Shown here: piece by piece, positions 9,535 to 18,433 of the stretch
Layout of the letters: each line of letters opens with the position of its first letter
Position numbering within the stretch: position 1 is the stretch's first letter
From: Blautia wexlerae DSM 19850
GTDB lineage: Bacteria > Bacillota > Clostridia > Lachnospirales > Lachnospiraceae
Direction of reading: 5' to 3'
Assembly (NCBI RefSeq): GCF_025148125.1
Contig: NZ_CP102267.1
Span: 249,501 to 313,500 of the forward strand
DNA length: 64,000 nucleotides
Position numbers and translations under genes: made by a program
The notes under the pieces: model-generated
What the model was told of the DNA's origin: nothing
Database searches by the model: none
What the model saw: the letters and a program-made list of their open reading frames with translations, nothing else

Positions 9535-9565
9535 TCCGGCAGATTTTCTGCCGGATATTTTATTT
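9535..9565 (+). terminator. terminator of the sialate importer-nanA operon
   Basis: A perfect 9 bp stem TCCGGCAGA/TCTGCCGGA with a 3 nt loop is followed by TATTTTATTT. It lies 31 bp after nanA and is a classical intrinsic terminator. Confidence 0.9.
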
Positions 9566-9651
9566 ATAGCAATTCCATAAATTACTATAAAATGGTTTCT
9601 GTTCCGGAAATGGTCAGATAAGGATGATATGAAACCTCCAAAGTAGAGCGA

Positions 9652-9781
9652 TTATAACAATTCCACAAAATAATACAATCAGGACAGTTCGGCAGAGCGG
9701 TGAAATACTGCGGCAGACATTTCTGGTCTTTTGCACCCTGCTGGACTGTCTTAAATGTATTATTAAACAGGATTGCCATAA
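9652..9781. repeat. R1 palindromic repeat, short copy
   Basis: About 130 bp bounded by imperfect terminal inverted repeats: the left end begins TTATAACAATTCC and the right end, reversed, TTTATGGCAATCC. The arms continue as pairable ACAGTTCGGCAG and ACAGTCCAGCAG. It is related to the 163 bp copies at 10721, 16324 and 51966 but lacks much of the centre. A solo end with the same sequence precedes it at 9565-9596. It lies between the convergent nanA and ROK kinase genes. Confidence 0.7.
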
Positions 9782-9824
9782 ATATAAAATCTCTGCTTTG
9801 GAGGCTCTTTTCATGTTCGGAAAA

Positions 9825-10703
9825 TCAAAGTTTCTGCGAAGCAAGGTAATAGGCTCCCATAAGCCCGGCAGAGTTTCCGAGTTTTGCGTTGGAAATCTGT
9901 ACATGTGTAAAGCTAGACATCACCATTTGTGGAATACGAGTGTGGATTCGTTCCAGAATGTAAGGCTGAACCATGATACCTCCACCCAGAACAATGCATG
10001 AAGGATTGAAAATATGGATTAAAGTGGCAAGACCAAGTACGATTTCATCAATCCATTTATTAATAACCTCGTTAATTTCCGGGCGTGTCAGGCTTGCAAA
10101 AATCTGTCGACCATTAGTGAGAGATGAATCTACAGTGGAAACCATTTTTACCAGTGCGGTAGCGGATGCATATCGTTCGTAGCATCCGTCAAACGGGTCT
10201 GTACCGGAGAGTTTTTCTTCTGCATGGGTAATGATGGCACCAAATTCTCCGGCTGAGAAAGAAGAACCGTGGTAAACCTGTTTGTTTTCAATAATGGCAC
10301 CACCGACACCAGTCCCGTACGTAAGGCAGAGAAAAGAATTTTTTCCTTTTCCTGCACCGAAAACAGCTTCTCCGAGAGCTGCGCTGTTAACATCGTTTTC
10401 TACTGCAACAGGAACATGAAAGAGTTTTTGGAGAATTTTTTTAAATTGTGTGCCTGTGTAATCAGGGATGTTGCTGTTGGCATAAATAATAGAACCTTCA
10501 TCAGGATTGACCTGTCCGGCAGTACTGATACCGATGGCATCAAAAGGGAGATACTGTTCAGAAAGACGGCAGATAGTATTCAAAATGTGAGTACCGCCCC
10601 TGAAGGCCTCGGTTGGGTATTCTTTGGTTTCTTCGAGATGTCCGTTCTTGCAGATTCCGTATTTGATCGCGGTACCGCCAATGTCGAAGACTAAAATTTT
10701 CAT
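9825..10703 (-). CDS. nanK: ROK-family kinase, probable N-acetylmannosamine kinase
   Basis: This 292-residue ROK protein has the N-terminal ATP-binding motif DIGGTAIKYG and the GTGVGGAI segment. It likely phosphorylates ManNAc to ManNAc-6-P, the one step otherwise missing between NanA and NanE. The usual ROK zinc motif CxCGxxGCxE is absent; the matching stretch reads DPFDGCYERYAS. The start at 10703 follows GGAG; the frame extends to 10952, but that part encodes an R1 repeat and is not protein. Glucokinase or fructokinase activity is possible. Confidence 0.82.
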   Translation of the reverse strand: MKILVFDIGGTAIKYGICKNGHLEETKEYPTEAFRGGTHILNTICRLSEQYLPFDAIGISTAGQVNPDEGSIIYANSNIPDYTGTQFKKILQKLFHVPVAVENDVNSAALGEAVFGAGKGKNSFLCLTYGTGVGGAIIENKQVYHGSSFSAGEFGAIITHAEEKLSGTDPFDGCYERYASATALVKMVSTVDSSLTNGRQIFASLTRPEINEVINKWIDEIVLGLATLIHIFNPSCIVLGGGIMVQPYILERIHTRIPQMVMSSFTHVQISNAKLGNSAGLMGAYYLASQKL

Positions 10704-10720
10704 AAGTGGCTCCTTTCTTT

Positions 10721-10883
10721 TTATAGAATTCCATAAAATAATGCAATTATTACAACTTGTCGGATTATGAAGGACAGGGAAGATATCTGCAAGATATGCC
10801 GACGTACAGCGAAGACACCTGACGCAGGATTTCATACTCTGATGGGCTGAATTAAGATGCATTGTTTTAGAGGATTGTGATAA
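10721..10883. repeat. R1 palindromic repeat, 163 bp copy
   Basis: Bounded by TTATAGAATTCCATAAAA on the left and, reversed, TTATCACAATCCTCTAAAA on the right. The interior carries GGAAGATATCTGCA and CTGACGCAGGATTTCA segments shared with the copies at 16324 and, reversed, 51966. It lies immediately upstream of the ROK kinase ribosome binding site, so it would be transcribed as that gene's leader if the promoter lies beyond it. Confidence 0.8.
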
Positions 10884-11162
10884 AATCAGTATAGCATACA
10901 TGGGATATAAAATCATTATAAAATGAAAAAAAATTTCATAATATAATAACAAATAAAATTTATAACAAATTTAAAATCAAAAAAAATTTGATGCAGAAAT
11001 AGAAACCTGATGTTAGAATAAAAACATCATATGATATGCATTACCTATTCACATCAGGAAATATTTATGAGAAGATAATTCCCTCAGTCACAGCAGGCAG
11101 ACCATTTGGATACGGTCTGATCTGATACAGAAGAGCTGAGACAAAAGAAAGGAACAATACGA
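10884..11162 (+). other. AT-rich intergenic leader region
   Basis: With the R1 copy this makes a 459 bp stretch without a gene between the divergent ROK kinase and histidine phosphatase genes. The first half is very AT rich and likely holds both promoters, but no pair of boxes is convincing. A short hairpin CAGACC/GGTCTG (11098-11119) lies 45 bp before the phosphatase start. Confidence 0.4.
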
Positions 11163-11894
11163 ATGAGATTATTGATCGTGCGACATGGAGATCCGGATTA
11201 TTCCATTGATTCTCTTACAGAAAAAGGCTGGAAAGAAGCAGAATATCTGTCAGAAAGGCTGTCAAAACTTGATGTAAAGGATTTCTATGTATCGCCTCTT
11301 GGAAGGGCAAAGGATACTGCCTCTTTTACATTGAAGAAAATGAACCGTACAGCAGTTGAGTGTGACTGGTTACGGGAATTTGATGTTTTGATCAATCGCC
11401 CGGATGTTACTGACAGGCAGAAGAGATTATGGGACTGGCTTCCACAGGACTGGACACAGGATGAGAGATTTTACCGATATGATCACTGGTATGAAAACGA
11501 GAGATTTCAGCAATCTGATGTCAAGAGATATTATGATCATGTAACAGGAGAGTTTGATAAGCTTCTTGCTGAACATGGTTATGTACGTGAAGGACATTAT
11601 TACAGAGTGGAGAAACCAAATGAAGATACCCTGGTATTCTTCTGCCATTTTGGTCTGGAATGTGTGCTTCTTGCGCATCTGATCGGTGCTTCTCCAATGG
11701 TACTGTGGCATGGATTCTGCGCAGCTCCAAGTTCAGTGACAACTGTCAATACAGAAGAACGAAGAGAAGGAATTGCAAGTTTTCGTATCAGTGCATTTGG
11801 TGATGTTTCCCATTTATATGTGCATGATGAACCACCGGCATTTGCCGCAAGATTCTGTGAAATGTACAGTAATACGGATGAGCGCCACGATTAA
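11163..11894 (+). CDS. histidine phosphatase family protein
   Basis: A 243-residue member of the phosphoglycerate mutase-like histidine phosphatase superfamily. The catalytic phospho-acceptor is in VRHGDPDY near the N terminus, the second Arg in SPLGRAKDTA (about 44-53), and the late His in CHFGLE (about 163). The substrate is unknown; such proteins act on sugar phosphates, phosphoserine or nucleotides. It starts at ATG after AAAGGAAC and precedes the hydrolase gene by 116 bp. Confidence 0.85.
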   Translation: MRLLIVRHGDPDYSIDSLTEKGWKEAEYLSERLSKLDVKDFYVSPLGRAKDTASFTLKKMNRTAVECDWLREFDVLINRPDVTDRQKRLWDWLPQDWTQDERFYRYDHWYENERFQQSDVKRYYDHVTGEFDKLLAEHGYVREGHYYRVEKPNEDTLVFFCHFGLECVLLAHLIGASPMVLWHGFCAAPSSVTTVNTEERREGIASFRISAFGDVSHLYVHDEPPAFAARFCEMYSNTDERHD

Positions 11895-12010
11895 TTAAGC
11901 AGTATTTCGAAAACAATATACTGGATTAAGCAGGACATCTGCGGAGATTGCGAAAAGCAATAAGCGGTGGATGCGGATAGAATGATGGAACTGAAAGGAA
12001 ATATAGAATA

Positions 12011-12964
12011 TTGATATCAAAGACAATGAAAGCAATTCTGCATGCACTGTCATATGGAAATATTGAACTGGAATCTTCCAGAAGAATGGCAGATCTGAAA
12101 CAACTGGATGCCATGCGGATTTTTGTAAAAAAACTGGATGCCAGGGTGTATAATGGAGAACATGAGGTCCCGGTCAGACTGTATTTTCCGACAGAAGAGG
12201 CAATGCAGGCGGGGATCGTAGAGGGAAATACATTTCCGATTCTCCTGTTTTTCCATGGTGGCGGATGGGTAACTGAGAGTGTGGAGAATTACGATCGTGT
12301 ATGTGCCAGAATGGCACAGGCAACTGCACATATTGTAGTTTCTGTAGAATACAGACTGGCACCGGAGCATAAGTTTCCGGTTCCGCTGGAGGATTGTTAT
12401 GCAGCAGCGAAAGCGCTTTATACCAATCAGCTGATCTTAAACACTGATCCGGAGAAAATTACGATCATCGGGGACAGTGCAGGAGGAAATCTGACAGCAG
12501 CAGTATGTTTGATGGCAAGAGACAAAGGAGAGTTTACACCACGCCGTCAGATACTGATCTATCCTGCACTTGGAAACTGTTATACAGAGGAATCTCCTTA
12601 CAGATCCGTGCAGGAGAACGGTAGTGACTATCTTCTTACATCAGTAAAAATGGAAGATTATCTGAATCTTTATCAGAGTTCAGCAGAGGACAGACAGAAT
12701 CCGTATTTTGCACCGATACTGGAGAAGGATCTGAGAAATTTGCCTGAAACATTAATTCTCACAGCAGAATATGATCCTTTGCGCGATGAGGGAGAAGTAT
12801 ATGGCAGAAAACTTCATGCTGCAGGAAATCATGTGGAAGTACACAGGATTTACGGAGCATTTCATGGATTTTTTGCATTGGGAATCAAATTTCTGCATGT
12901 ACAGGAGAGTTTTAAATATATTAACCGGTTTCTGAATAAGAGTTATGAGAAAATTCTACAGTAA
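12011..12964 (+). CDS. alpha/beta hydrolase, HSL-type esterase
   Basis: The 317-residue protein has the hormone-sensitive-lipase family oxyanion motif HGGGW (about 91-95) and nucleophile elbow GDSAGG (about 157-162), with the late Asp in EYDPLRDEG and His in GAFHGF. It cleaves carboxylic esters. The likely start is TTG at 12011, 11 nt after AAAGGA; an ATG at 12026 is the alternative. It is only about 60 bp upstream of the condensation-domain gene, suggesting one transcript and a linked acyl or ester chemistry. Confidence 0.85.
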   Translation: MISKTMKAILHALSYGNIELESSRRMADLKQLDAMRIFVKKLDARVYNGEHEVPVRLYFPTEEAMQAGIVEGNTFPILLFFHGGGWVTESVENYDRVCARMAQATAHIVVSVEYRLAPEHKFPVPLEDCYAAAKALYTNQLILNTDPEKITIIGDSAGGNLTAAVCLMARDKGEFTPRRQILIYPALGNCYTEESPYRSVQENGSDYLLTSVKMEDYLNLYQSSAEDRQNPYFAPILEKDLRNLPETLILTAEYDPLRDEGEVYGRKLHAAGNHVEVHRIYGAFHGFFALGIKFLHVQESFKYINRFLNKSYEKILQ

Positions 12965-13027
12965 TCCCTGAGAAGATTGCTACAGGACAAAGAGGTAATC
13001 AGGAACCAAAAAGAAAGCAGGAAAATT

Positions 13028-14848
13028 ATGGATACAGGATACTCAAAATGGAGAAAACTGGATAATGCAGCGTTGGCATTTCCGCTGGTAACAGGAAAGA
13101 ATGACACCAGAGTGTTTCGTTTCTATTGTCAGTTAAAGGAAGAAGTTAACGGGGAAATCCTTCAGGCAGCACTGGATCAGACAATGGAGAAATATCCATT
13201 GTTCCAGGCGGTTCTGAGAAAAGGGCTGTTCTGGTTTTATCTGGAGCACAGAGATATCAGAGCAGTGGTAAAGCCGGAGACGGAACCACCATGCAGCCGT
13301 TTATATATTCCGGATAAGAAATCCCTTTTATTTCAGGTGAGTTATGACAAAAACAGAATTAATTTTGAGGTGTTTCATGCATTGACAGATGGCACCGGAG
13401 CCATGCATTTCCTGCAGGAACTGGTTCAGGATTATCTGATTCTGGCACATCCACAGGCAGATCTTCCGCAGATTGAGCATGCAGAGGAAATTACACATGG
13501 AGATAAAGAAGAGGACAGCTTTTCTCAGTATTATTCTTCAGATATACCGAAAGATAAAGAGAAGAAAAAAGCCGCTGTTAAACTGAAAGGGGAGAAGCTG
13601 GTTCATTCAGATATGCATGTTACGGAGGTTGCTCTTTCTGTAAAAGATATCCACCGGAAAGCCCGCTCCTGTGGAGTTTCCATCACTGTTTTACTGACAG
13701 CAATGATGCTGTGTTCTATTCGGGAAGAGATTCCAAAGAATCAGCAGAAACGACCGGTAGCATTGATGATTCCGGTGAATCTGAGAAATTATTTTCCGTC
13801 TCAGTCTATGACAAATTTCTTTGGATGGATTGAGGTGGGATATATATTTTCTGATGAAACAACCTTTGAAGATGTACTTTTATCTGTGAAGAAACAGTTC
13901 GAAGAAGAACTGGTAAAAGAAAAGATTGCCATGCATATGAGCGGATATGTGCGCATTGAGAAGAATCCTTTTGTACGTGCTGTTCCGTTGGAGATCAAGA
14001 AATATTTTCTGATGATCGGAGCCAATCTGGGAAGCAGGAGCATTACGGCAGTTTATTCTAATATCGGCATTATTCGTTTGCCGGAGGAGTACAAAGAATA
14101 TATTCAGCATTTTGGGATTTTTGCAAGTACCAATTCTCTGCAGATGTGTTCCTGTTCTTATGGGGATGAGATGGTACTGGGATTTACTTCCAAGATACCG
14201 GATGACAGTATCCAGAGGAATTTCCAGCGGATGCTTGGCGAGGAGAATGTTTCCCACAGAGAATTAAAGAATGAATTTCCGGGATATGGAGAAAAGCACA
14301 GGCTTGAAAAAAAAGAAAATCAGAAGGTTATCCAGACTTTCAGCTTCCTGTGTCTGGCAATTGCGGTAATCTGCGGAATGATCAATTTTATGATGGCAGG
14401 TGTACTGAACTGGTTCTGGTTTGCAGGAGCAGGATGTGCCTGTGCATGGCTGGTTGTTATGGTAGCATATTATAAACGCAGGAATATTCTGAAGAATGAA
14501 ATGTGGCAGCTTTTGCTCATATCAGTAATCGCAATCCTATGGGACCGGTTTACCGGATGGAAAGGCTGGTCTGTGGATTTTGTGATTCCTTTCGGGATAT
14601 TGGCAGTTCAGTTTTCTGTTCCTGTGATCGCAAAAATAAACCGTCTGGAAAGGGAAGAATATCTGTTTTATCTTGTACAGGCCGGAATTGCAGGACTGAT
14701 TCCGATGATATTGGTTTGGACTGGAATCGTGCAGTTTGCCGTACCTTCAGTAATCTGTGCCGGAATCAGTTTTCTGACATTGGCTGCACTGTTTATCTTC
14801 TGCAAGAAGGATACGATGCGGGAGTTTCATAAGAAACTGAGGATGTAG
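13028..14848 (+). CDS. condensation-type acyltransferase with membrane tail, DUF6320-like
   Basis: A 606-residue two-part protein. Residues 1-430 resemble alcohol acetyltransferase/condensation domains: FHALTDGTGAMHFL corresponds to the HHxxxDG active-site motif, but with one His (FHALTDG). The rest, from about 450, carries roughly six membrane helices and a short basic end, as in proteins labelled DUF6320 in Lachnospiraceae. The chosen ATG at 13028 follows GCAGGA; the frame is open to a TTG at 12977. It probably transfers an acyl group at the membrane; acceptor and donor are unknown. Confidence 0.65.
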   Translation: MDTGYSKWRKLDNAALAFPLVTGKNDTRVFRFYCQLKEEVNGEILQAALDQTMEKYPLFQAVLRKGLFWFYLEHRDIRAVVKPETEPPCSRLYIPDKKSLLFQVSYDKNRINFEVFHALTDGTGAMHFLQELVQDYLILAHPQADLPQIEHAEEITHGDKEEDSFSQYYSSDIPKDKEKKKAAVKLKGEKLVHSDMHVTEVALSVKDIHRKARSCGVSITVLLTAMMLCSIREEIPKNQQKRPVALMIPVNLRNYFPSQSMTNFFGWIEVGYIFSDETTFEDVLLSVKKQFEEELVKEKIAMHMSGYVRIEKNPFVRAVPLEIKKYFLMIGANLGSRSITAVYSNIGIIRLPEEYKEYIQHFGIFASTNSLQMCSCSYGDEMVLGFTSKIPDDSIQRNFQRMLGEENVSHRELKNEFPGYGEKHRLEKKENQKVIQTFSFLCLAIAVICGMINFMMAGVLNWFWFAGAGCACAWLVVMVAYYKRRNILKNEMWQLLLISVIAILWDRFTGWKGWSVDFVIPFGILAVQFSVPVIAKINRLEREEYLFYLVQAGIAGLIPMILVWTGIVQFAVPSVICAGISFLTLAALFIFCKKDTMREFHKKLRM

Positions 14849-14858
14849 AAATATGGTC

Positions 14859-14887
14859 TTGACACACATGGGATAAAAGATTATACT
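14859..14887 (+). promoter_or_regulatory. promoter of the thiS operon
   Basis: Consensus TTGACA (14859-14864) and TATACT (14882-14887) with 17 bp spacing, 15-20 bp before the TPP aptamer. Confidence 0.85.
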
Positions 14888-14901
14888 TTACCCATGTAAA
14901 G

Positions 14902-14993
14902 AAAGGGGAGCTTGTGAGCGCAGGCTGAGAGGAAGTCATCAACTTCGACCCATATACCTGATTTGGATAATGCCAACGTAGGAACCCATAAGA
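14902..14993 (+). ncRNA. TPP riboswitch of the thiS operon
   Basis: The thi-box hallmarks are present in order: GGGGAGC, GGCTGAGAGG, CGACCCATATACCTGA and GGATAATGCCAACGTAGG. It binds thiamin pyrophosphate and, through the hairpin just downstream, should stop transcription of thiS-thiG-thiH-tenI when the cofactor is plentiful. Confidence 0.95.
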
Positions 14994-15002
14994 TATGATT
15001 TT

Positions 15003-15033
15003 AAAGGGAGATGACTGGCATCTCCTTTTATTT
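15003..15033 (+). terminator. riboswitch-controlled terminator
   Basis: GGAGATG and CATCTCC pair around a 5 nt loop and are followed by TTTTATTTAT, directly after the TPP aptamer. Confidence 0.85.
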
Positions 15034-15053
15034 ATCTCATGCATTTGAAGAAA

Positions 15054-15211
15054 TTCAGCTGTCCGGTAATCAATCTGTAATAAGCGAGAGAAAGCCGGGG
15101 GCTTACAGGGAAATTTACATTATAACAGATGAATATTGGGAAAGATGAGAGTGAACAGAGTTCATGAAGGGGTGCACCACCGCGGGTGTATTCTTTTGTG
15201 GACTCTTTTTT
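15054..15211 (+). ncRNA. T-box-like leader between TPP riboswitch and thiS
   Basis: A second structured leader follows the riboswitch terminator. ATCTGT (15073-15078) pairs with ACAGAT (15125-15130) around a GCGAGAGAAAGCC stretch, like a short T-box stem I. TGAAC/GTTCA (15152-15164) looks like stem III. Then AAGGGGTGCACCACCGCGGG (15167-15186) resembles the T-box core AGGGTGGNACCGCG, including exact ACCGCGG, followed by a T run at 15206-15211. A TAC triplet followed by A (15116-15118) lies where a tyrosine specifier could be. The core has an insertion and lacks a clean TGGN, so it may be degenerate or another RNA. Confidence 0.5.
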
Positions 15212-15254
15212 ATGTTGTAGAGGCCGGACCTTCTTTTCCCGGAAAGGAGAAAGT

Positions 15255-15458
15255 ATGCTTATTACTGTTAATGGAAAAACAAAAGAATTGCAGAATACTC
15301 TTACAATAGGGCAATATCTGGAGGAAAACAGCTATGTGCCCAGCCAGATCGCAGTAGAATTAAATGAAAGAATTCTGTCAAAAGCTGAGTACAGCACTAC
15401 TGTTTTACATGAAAACGACATACTGGAAATAGTCAGCTTCATGGGAGGTGGAAGATAA
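15255..15458 (+). CDS. thiS: sulfur carrier protein ThiS
   Basis: The 67-residue beta-grasp protein carries sulfur as a C-terminal thiocarboxylate for thiazole formation by ThiG. It ends in MGGGR, that is the di-glycine end plus one extra Arg, which would have to be trimmed or tolerated. The start at 15255 follows GGAAAGGAGA; the frame is open back to 15186 in the T-box-like leader. No thiF adenylating enzyme lies in the cluster. Confidence 0.9.
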   Translation: MLITVNGKTKELQNTLTIGQYLEENSYVPSQIAVELNERILSKAEYSTTVLHENDILEIVSFMGGGR

Positions 15459-15509
15459 ACAGGAATATCCTGATATCACATTATAATATACGAAAGAAGG
15501 ACTTAAATT

Positions 15510-16289
15510 ATGAGTACAAATAATGAAGACAAACTGATTCTGGGAGGTCATGAATTTACTTCCCGTTTTATTCTGGGATCCGGAAAATTTTCTCTGGATC
15601 TGGTGAAAGCATGTATTGAAAAGGCAGATGCGCAGATCATCACTCTGGCTCTGCGTCGTGCCAATGAAGGTGGACTGGCAAATATTCTGGACTATATTCC
15701 GAAAAATGTTACTCTTCTTCCCAATACTTCAGGTGCCAGAAATGCAGAAGAAGCAGTTCGTATTGCCAGGCTTTCCAGAGAAATCGGATGCGGTGATTTC
15801 GTAAAGATCGAAGTGATCCATGATTCAAAATATCTGCTTCCGGATAACTATGAAACTGTTAAAGCTACAGAAATTCTTGCAAAAGAAGGATTTGTAGTAA
15901 TGCCTTATATGTACCCGGATCTGAATGCAGCCAGAGATCTGGTAAATGCCGGAGCTGCCTGCATCATGCCGCTGGGTTCTCCGATCGGCTCTAATAAAGG
16001 TCTGTGCACCAAGGAATTTATCCAGATTTTGATTGACGAAATTGAGCTCCCGATCATTGTAGATGCAGGAATCGGACGTCCTTCTCAGGCGTGTGAAGCC
16101 ATGGAGATGGGGGCATCTGCAGTTATGGCAAATACTGCGATTGCCACAGCAGGTGATGTGCAGATAATGGCTGAAGCATTTAAAAAAGCTATTGAAGCAG
16201 GACGAAGTGCATACCTTGCCGGACTGGGAAGAACCCTGGAAAAAGGTGCAAGCGCATCCTCTCCACTGACTGGTTTTCTTCATGAGTAA
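15510..16289 (+). CDS. thiG: thiazole synthase
   Basis: ThiG joins 1-deoxyxylulose-5-phosphate, dehydroglycine and ThiS thiocarboxylate to form the thiazole phosphate. The 259-residue TIM barrel shows [22 protein letters not shown], the Schiff-base Lys in DFVKIEVI (near 98), [11 protein letters not shown] and DAGIGRPS. It starts after GAAAGAAGGA, 51 bp after thiS. The 3' end is followed by an R1 repeat inside the operon. Confidence 0.96.
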   Translation: MSTNNEDKLILGGHEFTSRFILGSGKFSLDLVKACIEKADAQIITLALRRANEGGLANILDYIPKNVTLLPNTSGARNAEEAVRIARLSREIGCGDFVKIEVIHDSKYLLPDNYETVKATEILAKEGFVVMPYMYPDLNAARDLVNAGAACIMPLGSPIGSNKGLCTKEFIQILIDEIELPIIVDAGIGRPSQACEAMEMGASAVMANTAIATAGDVQIMAEAFKKAIEAGRSAYLAGLGRTLEKGASASSPLTGFLHE

Positions 16290-16323
16290 TAAATAAAAAA
16301 TCATTCTAAAATGAGATTTTTGA

Positions 16324-16486
16324 TTATAGCAATCCTCGTAAATAATGCATTTAAGACAGTTCAGCAGCGTGCGAAAGACAAGGAAGATATCTGCAGGCGT
16401 GCTGACGCACGGCAAAGATATCTGACGCAGGATTTCACACTCTGATGGGCTGGATTAAGATGCATTATTTTAGAGGATTGCTATAA
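16324..16486. repeat. R1 palindromic repeat inside the thi operon
   Basis: A 163 bp copy with near-identical ends: TTATAGCAATCCTCGTAAAT on the left and, reversed, TTATAGCAATCCTCTAAAAT on the right, each followed by AATGCAT. It fills most of the 266 bp gap between thiG and thiH and must be copied into the thi transcript, where it would fold into a long hairpin that could affect RNA stability or the ratio of the two gene products. Confidence 0.85.
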
Positions 16487-16555
16487 CTGCGGAGTAGGTA
16501 TTAATTTATAGGAAAACGAAAGTTGCCAAATGGTAATAAAGAGGAGAAAACATCA

Positions 16556-17797
16556 ATGGAAACAACAGAAAAAAATATGGAACATGGGGAACACTTCAAC
16601 GAAAGTATTGTCAATGAAGTGATTCTGGAAGATATGAAAAAGAACAGGATCGATCATATGAAATATCTTCCGGGAATGGAAGTACTGGAAGAATCAGACG
16701 TGATGGATCAGGTTATTTCTGCCATGAATGCTTACGATTATGATAAATATACAGAGGCAGATGTACGCAGGGCACTTGCTCATGATAACCGTACACCAGA
16801 GGATTTTCAGGCACTGCTGTCTCCGGCTGCATTGCCTCTTCTGGAGGAAATCGCACAGGCTGCGCAGAAAGAAACCAGGAAACATTTTGGGAACAGTGTG
16901 TATATGTTTACCCCTATTTATATTGCAAATTACTGTGAGAATTACTGTATTTACTGCGGATTTAACTGCCATAATAAGATCCGCAGAGCAAAGCTGAATG
17001 CAGAAGAGATTGATAAGGAAATGGCTGCTATCGCAAAGACAGGACTGCAGGAAATCCTGATTCTTACAGGAGAGAGCAGAGCAAAATCTGATGTAAAATA
17101 TATCGGAGAAGCATGTAAGATTGCCCGGAAATATTTCAAAGTAATCGGACTTGAAGTTTATCCTATGAATTCAGATGAGTATGCACATCTCCATGAATGC
17201 GGAGCTGATTATGTAACGGTATTCCAGGAGACTTATAATTCAGATAAGTATGAAACTCTGCATCTTGCAGGGCACAAGCGTATATTTCCTTATCGTCTGA
17301 ACGCACAGGAACGTGCTTTAAAGGGTGGTATGCGAGGAGTAGGATTTGCTGCACTTCTGGGACTGGATGATTTCCGTAAGGATGCTTTTGCCACCGGATA
17401 TCATGCATATCTTTTGCAGAGAAAATATCCTCATGCAGAGATTGCATTTTCCTGTCCGAGACTTCGGCCGATCATCAACAATGACCGTATTAATCCTATG
17501 GATGTACATGAACCACAGCTGCTTCAGGTGGTCTGCGCCTATCGTCTGTTCATGCCATTTGCAAGCATTACGGTATCTACCAGAGAGTGTGAGCGTGTAC
17601 GCGATAACCTGGTTGGAATTGCTGCGACAAAGATTTCAGCAGGAGTCAGCACAGGAATCGGAAGTCATGTGGAGGATATCGAAGATAAAGGAGATGACCA
17701 GTTTGAGATTTCAGACGGAAGGTCTGTAGATGAAGTCTATAAGGCACTTTTGGATCATGATCTTCAGCCGGTTATGAATGATTATGTGTACCTCTAA
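16556..17797 (+). CDS. thiH: 2-iminoacetate synthase, radical SAM
   Basis: ThiH cleaves tyrosine to dehydroglycine and p-cresol with a 4Fe-4S cluster and S-adenosylmethionine. The cluster motif is CENYCIYC (CxxxCxxC, about 126-133), with a late BATS-type domain. Use of ThiH instead of ThiO fits an anaerobe. The 413-residue protein starts at the ATG after GAGGAG; an upstream TTG in frame at 16523 is less likely. It follows an R1 repeat and runs directly into the tenI gene. Confidence 0.95.
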   Translation: METTEKNMEHGEHFNESIVNEVILEDMKKNRIDHMKYLPGMEVLEESDVMDQVISAMNAYDYDKYTEADVRRALAHDNRTPEDFQALLSPAALPLLEEIAQAAQKETRKHFGNSVYMFTPIYIANYCENYCIYCGFNCHNKIRRAKLNAEEIDKEMAAIAKTGLQEILILTGESRAKSDVKYIGEACKIARKYFKVIGLEVYPMNSDEYAHLHECGADYVTVFQETYNSDKYETLHLAGHKRIFPYRLNAQERALKGGMRGVGFAALLGLDDFRKDAFATGYHAYLLQRKYPHAEIAFSCPRLRPIINNDRINPMDVHEPQLLQVVCAYRLFMPFASITVSTRECERVRDNLVGIAATKISAGVSTGIGSHVEDIEDKGDDQFEISDGRSVDEVYKALLDHDLQPVMNDYVYL

Positions 17798-17798
17798 A

Positions 17799-18374
17799 AT
17801 GCAGAAAAATCCTTATGAAAATGTAATTGCAGTGACCAACCGCTCCCTGTGTCAGCGTCCCTTTGCAGAACAGATCGAGCGTGTATGCAGCCTTCATCCG
17901 AAGGCGGTTATTCTGAGGGAAAAGGATCTGCCGGAGGAAGAATATTCTCGTCTGGCAGAGCAGATACTGGAAATCTGTAAGAGATATCAGGTTCCCTGCA
18001 TATTACATACCTATGTAAACGTAGCAGAAAAACTGCATCATCCATACATTCATCTGCCAATATTTCTGTTGGAAAAATATGAGGGAAAGCTTGGAGGTTT
18101 CCGGCAGATCGGAAGTTCGGTCCACTCCGTAGAAGATGCATTGAAAGCAGAAAGTCTGGGAGCTGATTATCTTACGGCAGGACATATTTATACAACTGAC
18201 TGTAAAAAAGGACTTCCACCCAGAGGACTGGAATTTCTGGAGAATGTCTGTAAAGCAGTAAAGATTCCTGTATATGCCATAGGAGGGATACATCCGGGAA
18301 CAGGACAGTTAAATGAGATTATGGAACATGGTTCAGCCGGTGGATGTATTATGTCAGATATGATGAAGATATAG
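17799..18374 (+). CDS. tenI: thiazole tautomerase TenI-like protein
   Basis: A 191-residue ThiE/TenI-family barrel. The segment TAGHIYTTDCKKGLPPRG, with the His after the first Gly, is typical of TenI thiazole tautomerase rather than thiamin phosphate synthase, and the IGGIHPG phosphate loop is present. It probably aromatises the ThiG product. The ATG is 1 nt past the thiH stop, so translation may be coupled; in-frame ATGs at 17778 and 17784 would overlap thiH. Automatic annotation might call it thiE. Confidence 0.75.
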   Translation: MQKNPYENVIAVTNRSLCQRPFAEQIERVCSLHPKAVILREKDLPEEEYSRLAEQILEICKRYQVPCILHTYVNVAEKLHHPYIHLPIFLLEKYEGKLGGFRQIGSSVHSVEDALKAESLGADYLTAGHIYTTDCKKGLPPRGLEFLENVCKAVKIPVYAIGGIHPGTGQLNEIMEHGSAGGCIMSDMMKI

Positions 18375-18380
18375 TAAATA

Positions 18381-18424
18381 AAAAGCCGTATTTCAACAAT
18401 CAAACATGTTGAAATACGGCTTTT
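18381..18424. terminator. bidirectional terminator between tenI and thiC
   Basis: A perfect 17 bp stem (AAAAGCCGTATTTCAAC and its complement) with a 10 nt loop separates the convergent genes and has A and T runs on both sides. Confidence 0.93.
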
Positions 18425-18433
18425 ATAAAAGCA

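Noticed and set aside
10704..10952. N-terminal extension of the ROK kinase reading frame
   Set aside because: It encodes R1 repeat sequence; the ATG at 10703 has the ribosome site and starts the conserved DIGGT region.
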